From: Streptosporangium carneum
GTDB taxonomy: Bacteria; Actinomycetota; Actinomycetes; Streptosporangiales; Streptosporangiaceae
NCBI RefSeq assembly: GCF_027922005.1
Contig: NZ_BSEV01000010.1
Location: forward strand, 153,272 to 217,271
DNA length: 64,000 nucleotides
Direction: 5' to 3'
The notes beneath the pieces are model-generated. The model was not told the origin of the DNA, searched no databases, and saw only the letters and a program-made list of their open reading frames with translations. The translations under genes and the position numbers were made by a program. How positions within the stretch are numbered: position 1 is the stretch's first letter; each line of letters starts with the position of its first letter. Positions 60,643 through 64,000 of this stretch are shown piece after piece.

Positions 60643-60919
60643 CGGCGTGGCCGTACCGGGGAGCCAGGTGACGCATCCGCTCCTCCAGCCCCTCTGCGGT
60701 GTCGTCCTCGACGACCACCGGCTCGGGAGTGAACCAGGTGGCGATGGCGTAGAAGCGGCGGTTGCCCAGGCTGTAGAGGATCAGCCAGTCGGGCCAGGAA
60801 CGTTCCATTCGTTCGGCCTCGGCGCGGGCCGGGCCGTCCCACACCCTCCGATGAACGCCGGTGTACGGTCGACCGGGGCGGTGGCGGCCCGCCGTACGGG
60901 ATGAACGTAAGCGGATCAC
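60617..60919 (-). CDS. Small conserved actinobacterial protein, unknown
   Basis: 100 residues from a GTG that overlaps the preceding stop by 4 bp (GTGA). The basic N-terminus is followed by RRVWDGPARAEAERMERSWP, DWLILYSLGNRRFYAIATWF and an acidic C-terminal helix (EDDTAEGLEERMRHL). Proteins with this W-P-x-W-L-x-x-Y-S/G pattern are common small orphans in Streptosporangiales, often near XRE/DUF397 loci. Function unknown. It is coupled to the 71-residue gene upstream. Confidence 0.7.
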   Translation of the reverse strand: MIRLRSSRTAGRHRPGRPYTGVHRRVWDGPARAEAERMERSWPDWLILYSLGNRRFYAIATWFTPEPVVVEDDTAEGLEERMRHLAPRYGHAAVPHDRAA

Positions 60920-61131
60920 GAGGTCACCCGCCGGGCGATCTCCTCCTGCCGGTCCACGGCGGCCTGGACCTCGGCGAAGGTGTCGGCGTCCACCGCCGGA
61001 TCGGCCCCGGCCCACACCGCTTCGAGGGGAAACGGCTTCTGACGCAACGCCCAGAACCGCCCGACATCACTGATGATCAGCCGCCACCCCGGAATCGCCT
61101 GCCCCTCCGGAATGGCTCTAACATTCTCCAC
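60916..61131 (-). CDS. Small conserved protein, unknown, first of a two-gene unit
   Basis: 71 residues from the GTG at 61131, which has AAAGGAG eight bases upstream (a GTG at 61140 would leave no spacing). The sequence runs IPEGQAIPGWRLIISDVGRF, then WALRQKPFPLEAVWAGADPA and ends in an amphipathic helix (ADTFAEVQAAVDRQEEIARR). It looks like a small alpha/beta protein. The divergent neighbour is the XRE regulator, which may control it. Confidence 0.7.
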   Translation of the reverse strand: MENVRAIPEGQAIPGWRLIISDVGRFWALRQKPFPLEAVWAGADPAVDADTFAEVQAAVDRQEEIARRVTS

Positions 61132-61154
61132 GGATCGCACTCCTTTGCGATCAA

Positions 61155-61190
61155 GGGCCTGTCCGGCGTTTGGGTCGTCCGGACAGGCCC
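61155..61190. promoter_or_regulatory. Perfect 12-bp inverted repeat between divergent genes
   Basis: GGGCCTGTCCGG (61155-61166) and CCGGACAGGCCC (61179-61190), 12-nt loop. Because both flanking genes are transcribed away from it, it is unlikely to be an ordinary terminator; an operator or leader attenuator fits better. Confidence 0.55.
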
Positions 61191-61244
61191 GCCCTATATG
61201 GCGGAAAAGCCTGAGATGCTCCGTTCAATGGGACGACCGAAGTG

Positions 61245-61282
61245 GCATATGTGACACCCCCCACCTTCATCTGCACATATGC
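61245..61282. promoter_or_regulatory. Widely spaced inverted repeat upstream of the XRE gene
   Basis: GCATATGTG (61245-61253) and CACATATGC (61274-61282), perfect 9-bp arms 20 bp apart, about 150 bp before the XRE start. The arms are AT-rich against a GC-rich background. Confidence 0.45.
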
Positions 61283-61430
61283 ACTCCACACCCACGACTC
61301 TCGACGGCATTCGAGATCCGCATCTCTTTCTCGACAATCTCAAACAAGCGCTGGCCCTGGAAGGAGATTAGGGGCCACAATACCCGCACAGATATTGCGG
61401 CCCTCCCGTGGAGGAGAAAGAGAGGAGAAT

Positions 61431-62267
61431 GTGGACATATCCAGCCGCCTCGACCCGACTGTTTCACCTCACGAATATTTTCTTCTAGAGCTTCGCAGAC
61501 ACCGCAAAGCCGCAGGGGTGAGCCAGGACGAGTTGGCGCGAAGGACAGGGTGGAGCGACAGCCAGATAAGCATGATCGAGAATGGGCACAGGAGACCCAC
61601 CAGATCATTCGTGGAGGCGACAGACAGAGCGCTGGACCTCGACGGAGCCCTGCTTGACCTCTACGACATGCTCCACTCGATGGCCAGCCGGATCCCCGAG
61701 TGGTTCCGGCCCTGGATCGAGATCGAGCGAGAGGCTGAGTCACTGCGCAACTGGCAGCCGCTCATCGTCCCCGGACTGCTTCAGACTCGCGACTACGCCC
61801 ACGCGATGCTCGCCGGAGAGCCACGCATCACCCCGGAGCGACTTGAGGAGTACGTGGCCACCCGTCTTGAAAGACAAACCATCCTTAGCAAGGAAAATCG
61901 GCCCATGCTGTGGGTGGTCATGGACGAGGGCATCCTTTATCGTCCAATCGGCGGAGCCGAGGTGATGTCAGCCCAGCTTCGCCACCTCGTCGAGGCGGGC
62001 GACCACCCTGACACGGTGATCCAGATCCTTCCCCTCAAAGCGGGCAGCACAGCCGGCCTGAGCGGGGGCTTCTCCATCGCACAGGCCAGCCCCAGCAGAG
62101 GGGCGACCTGTTCGGCCTATATGGAGTTTCCCGGCACAGGCCACGTGACGGATCGCCCCACCGAGGTCGCCGCCCTGGCACTGCGGTACGAGGCGATCCG
62201 CGCCGAGGCGATGTCTCGGCGGGAGTCATTGGAGCTGATCAAGGAGGCGTTGGCGACATGGAACTGA
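61431..62267 (+). CDS. XRE family regulator with DUF5753 domain
   Basis: 278 residues from the GTG at 61431 (AGAGGAG five bases upstream); the upstream frame is not conserved. Helix-turn-helix: LLELRRHRKAAGVSQDELAR to GWSDSQISMIENGHRRPTRS. The DUF5753 domain has WFRPWIEIEREAESLRNWQ and LIVPGLLQTRDYAHAML. It is paralogous to the 21.8-kb regulator but clearly distinct. Its 3' end overlaps a DUF397 gene by 10 bp. Confidence 0.93.
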   Translation: MDISSRLDPTVSPHEYFLLELRRHRKAAGVSQDELARRTGWSDSQISMIENGHRRPTRSFVEATDRALDLDGALLDLYDMLHSMASRIPEWFRPWIEIEREAESLRNWQPLIVPGLLQTRDYAHAMLAGEPRITPERLEEYVATRLERQTILSKENRPMLWVVMDEGILYRPIGGAEVMSAQLRHLVEAGDHPDTVIQILPLKAGSTAGLSGGFSIAQASPSRGATCSAYMEFPGTGHVTDRPTEVAALALRYEAIRAEAMSRRESLELIKEALATWN

Positions 62268-62470
62268 GCAAGGAGCTGGAGCTCGCGACGTGGGTCAAGT
62301 CCAGCCGATCGAGCAGCAACGGCGGCGAGTGCGTCGAGGTCGCCCTACTGTCTGGTGATCGCAGAGGAGTTCGTGACTCCAAGGACCCATCCGGTCCAGC
62401 GCTGGTCTTTACCCGCCCGGGATGGGGTGCCTTTGTGAGCGGCGTCAAACGGGGAGAGTTCGACATCTGA
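62258..62470 (+). CDS. DUF397 protein, partner of the preceding XRE
   Basis: 70 residues: ATWVKSSRSSSNGGECVEVA, then RDSKDPSGPALVFTRPGWGA and FVSGVKRGEF. Overlaps the XRE gene and is presumably its cognate partner. Confidence 0.92.
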   Translation: MELSKELELATWVKSSRSSSNGGECVEVALLSGDRRGVRDSKDPSGPALVFTRPGWGAFVSGVKRGEFDI

Positions 62471-62487
62471 CTCTTCCATGGCCCAGA

Positions 62488-62550
62488 TCCGAATCACGAT
62501 ATGAGCCGTTGGACGCGATCAAGGAGACGATACGGCGATGGACGACCTGA
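62488..62550 (+). pseudogene. Scar of a deleted XRE-DUF5753 gene (last ~20 codons)
   Basis: Reading from 62497, RYEPLDAIKETIRRWTT then stop aligns with the end of the 21.8-kb regulator (RYEAIRSDAL ... LIKETMRRWTT, stop), with an internal deletion. The stop overlaps the next DUF397 start by exactly 13 nt, as in the intact pair at 22625-22637. Everything upstream is gone. Confidence 0.75.
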
Positions 62551-62753
62551 ACAAGGAACTCGCTTCTACGACCTGGCGTAAGTCCACCCTTTCCGGCGGC
62601 GACGGCGGCGAATGCGTCGAGGTCGCGCGTCTCAGCGGCGGACACATCGGCGTCCGTGACAGCAAGAACCCCACCGGCCCGGCGCTGCTCTTCGCCCCCT
62701 CCGGGTGGGCCGCCTTCGTGAGCGGCGTGAAGTCAGGCGAGTTCGACTCCTGA
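62538..62753 (+). CDS. DUF397 protein whose XRE partner is deleted
   Basis: 71 residues: TTWRKSTLSGGDGGECVEVA, then RDSKNPTGPALLFAPSGWAA and FVSGVKSGEF. Intact, although its own XRE gene survives only as a 3' scar. It might now act on the XRE protein at 61431 or be expressed by read-through from that cassette. Confidence 0.9.
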   Translation: MDDLNKELASTTWRKSTLSGGDGGECVEVARLSGGHIGVRDSKNPTGPALLFAPSGWAAFVSGVKSGEFDS

Positions 62754-62783
62754 CTCCGCTTTCCCCGTTCGACATTTTGATAT

Positions 62784-62823
62784 GAAGACTCCCCTCTTGA
62801 TCCAAGCGGGGAGTCTTCTTTTT
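62784..62823 (+). terminator. Classical Rho-independent terminator
   Basis: GAAGACTCCCC / GGGGAGTCTTC, perfect 11-bp arms, 13-nt loop, followed by TTTTT. End of the XRE-DUF397-DUF397 transcript. Confidence 0.9.
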
Positions 62824-62844
62824 GATCAGAGACGTGGAAAAGGA

Positions 62845-62878
62845 GGAGCCCTTCCACCGGTACGGGTGGAAGGGCTCC
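62845..62878 (-). terminator. Terminator of the four-repeat secreted protein
   Basis: GGAGCCCTTCCACC / GGTGGAAGGGCTCC, perfect 14-bp arms, 6-nt loop. Read on the minus strand it is followed by a T-rich run. Confidence 0.88.
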
Positions 62879-62889
62879 GGGTCAGCGGA

Positions 62890-63792
62890 TCAGCCCGGGG
62901 GGAAGTTGCCGTTCTTGGCGACCGGCAGGGCTATCTGGCTGGCGCCGCTGAGGACGGCCTGCTCGGCCGGGAGGCGGGCGAGGACGGGGTTGATGTGCCG
63001 CAGGGTCAGCGAGACCGTGGGCAGGGTGGTCGGGGTGGTGATGTCGAACTTCTCCAGGTCGATCCACCGGACGATGTTGAGCACCTCGGCCGGGATGTTG
63101 TCGCCGCCCTTGTACACCGGGACGCACAGCTGGCGGGCGCTGAGGATCTGCGCGCCGTGCGTGGGGATCGTCTGGGTCAGGACGGGGTTGAGCTGCCGCA
63201 GGGACACCTGCTGGTTCAGCGGGGTGTTGGGGGTGATGGCGTAGCACTTGAGGTCGATGTGGCGGACGAGCCGCAGCACCTCGTCCGGCGGGACCGCGTT
63301 GTTCTTGACGACCGGCACGCACAGCTGCTGCGGGGTGTTCAGGGAGATCTGGGTGCGCGGCAGGCTCTGGAACAGCGGGTTGAGGTGGCTGAGCACGAGG
63401 CCCGTGGTCACCGTGGCGCCGGAGATCTTGTAGCAGGCCAGGTCGACGTACCTGATGAAGTCGAGCGCGGGCGACGGCGGCACCTGGGTGTTCTTGGAGA
63501 CCGGGACGCACAGCTGCTCACGCTGGCCGAGAGTGACGGTCTCGGTCGGCAGGCCGCTGAGCACGGGGTTGATGTGCCGCAGCGTGAGCGTGGTGGCCGG
63601 CGGCTGGTACGGGTTGGTCTTGAAGCACTCGAGGTCGAGGAAGGAGGTCAGGGCCTTCGGCGTCGGGAACGCGAGGGCGGCGGCGGGCGGCACGGAGAGG
63701 AACGCCACGGCGAGCACCGCGACGACGGCGGATGCGACGCGCCGGAGCGTCGGTTTTCTGCGCCCGTGAATTCCGATTGCGGCTCGATCCAT
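62890..63792 (-). CDS. Secreted protein with four ~64-residue repeats
   Basis: 300 residues. Signal peptide to about residue 41 (SVPPAAALAF). The mature protein is four repeats. Each has a D-L-x-C-Y/F element (52-58, 116-122, 179-185, 244-250), an LRHINPVLxxLP element (71-82, 134-145, 198-210, 264-275) and a QLCVPVxKN element (93-101, 156-164, 221-229, 286-294). Repeats 1-3 have one Cys in the first and one in the third element, probably a disulfide; in repeat 4 both are replaced (EKF, IALPV). It resembles the DUF7450-like repeat proteins of unknown function. Probably exported to the wall or medium. Confidence 0.85.
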   Translation of the reverse strand: MDRAAIGIHGRRKPTLRRVASAVVAVLAVAFLSVPPAAALAFPTPKALTSFLDLECFKTNPYQPPATTLTLRHINPVLSGLPTETVTLGQREQLCVPVSKNTQVPPSPALDFIRYVDLACYKISGATVTTGLVLSHLNPLFQSLPRTQISLNTPQQLCVPVVKNNAVPPDEVLRLVRHIDLKCYAITPNTPLNQQVSLRQLNPVLTQTIPTHGAQILSARQLCVPVYKGGDNIPAEVLNIVRWIDLEKFDITTPTTLPTVSLTLRHINPVLARLPAEQAVLSGASQIALPVAKNGNFPPG

Positions 63793-63966
63793 TGTTGCTC
63801 CAAAGCTGGGGGGCTTCCTGTCACCGAGTGTGTGCCTCCGTGACCGGACTTACAATGTCGCTGACCGCTTTTTGTCATACGTGAAATCAAGGCTCGCGGG
63901 CTGCGGGAATTATCAGCAGACATAAAGGCACGGGCCCGACCGTCCACATCCTCCGGTGTTTGTAAC

Positions 63967-63995
63967 GGCTCGATCTGAAAGATCCCGATCGAGCC
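63967..63995. terminator. Hairpin at the right edge, probably terminator of an outside gene
   Basis: GGCTCGATC / GATCGAGCC, perfect 9-bp arms with an 11-nt spacer. I see no gene in 63793-64000; this stretch should also hold the promoter of the four-repeat protein. Confidence 0.5.
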
Positions 63996-64000
63996 AGGAA

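Overview
The window is high-GC (roughly 70% or more), densely coding actinobacterial DNA. Several traits point to a sporulating filamentous actinomycete, most likely in or near Streptosporangiales. These are a two-gene bacterial dynamin operon, DUF5753-type XRE regulators paired with DUF397 proteins, a SigE-like ECF factor, a short actinobacterial hmgA-fahA cluster and many small secreted proteins. The family-level assignment is inference from gene content. No rRNA, tRNA, insertion sequence or prophage was seen.

Left part (1-17.5 kb), mostly metabolic and housekeeping: the 3' part of a SAM-dependent methyltransferase; a DUF981 membrane protein; a VOC protein with a MarR regulator; the homogentisate operon hmgA-unknown-fahA; an L,D-transpeptidase lipoprotein; an ABC-F ATPase divergent from a TetR regulator across a perfect 12-bp inverted repeat; nfeD plus a stomatin/flotillin-like SPFH gene behind a good ECF-type promoter; tdh-kbl-lysR for threonine breakdown; a DUF6223 protein; and a NarL-type two-component pair.

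Middle (17.5-36.6 kb), accessory: several secreted proteins of unknown function, one built of three exact 53-residue repeats; a DUF6461 protein with a 19-codon tandem duplication; a divergent RsbW-like kinase / XRE / DUF397 trio resembling abaA/whiJ loci; a CmlR/Cmx-like efflux gene with a leader-peptide attenuator; TetR/SDR with clustered operators; an unknown membrane/secreted gene pair; a pentapeptide-repeat protein; an APH(3')-like kinase; a hemerythrin; and an ECF sigma factor with its membrane propeller partner. A second copy of that partner lies next to the decayed remains of its own sigma gene.

Right part (36.7-64 kb): a dynamin-like GTPase pair; an efflux operon (HlyD adaptor, ABC ATPase, MacB-like permease, glycine-rich protein, orphan OmpR regulator) divergent from a second HlyD protein that carries an insert of about 300 low-complexity residues; a 49-residue secreted peptide; lhgO with an OmpR/histidine kinase pair; a large SCO7613-like membrane protein; a surface propeller; and an aldo-keto reductase behind a MerR-like operator. 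The last 4 kb hold a three-repeat degenerate CRISPR relic, a 160-bp direct repeat, three consecutive perfect hairpins, two small coupled genes, a second XRE/DUF397 locus with a deletion scar of a third XRE gene, and a secreted four-repeat protein.

A recurring theme is short tandem duplication just downstream of genes, several of which copy a gene's 3' end and stop region. Most regulators sit beside inverted or direct repeats that are plausible operators.
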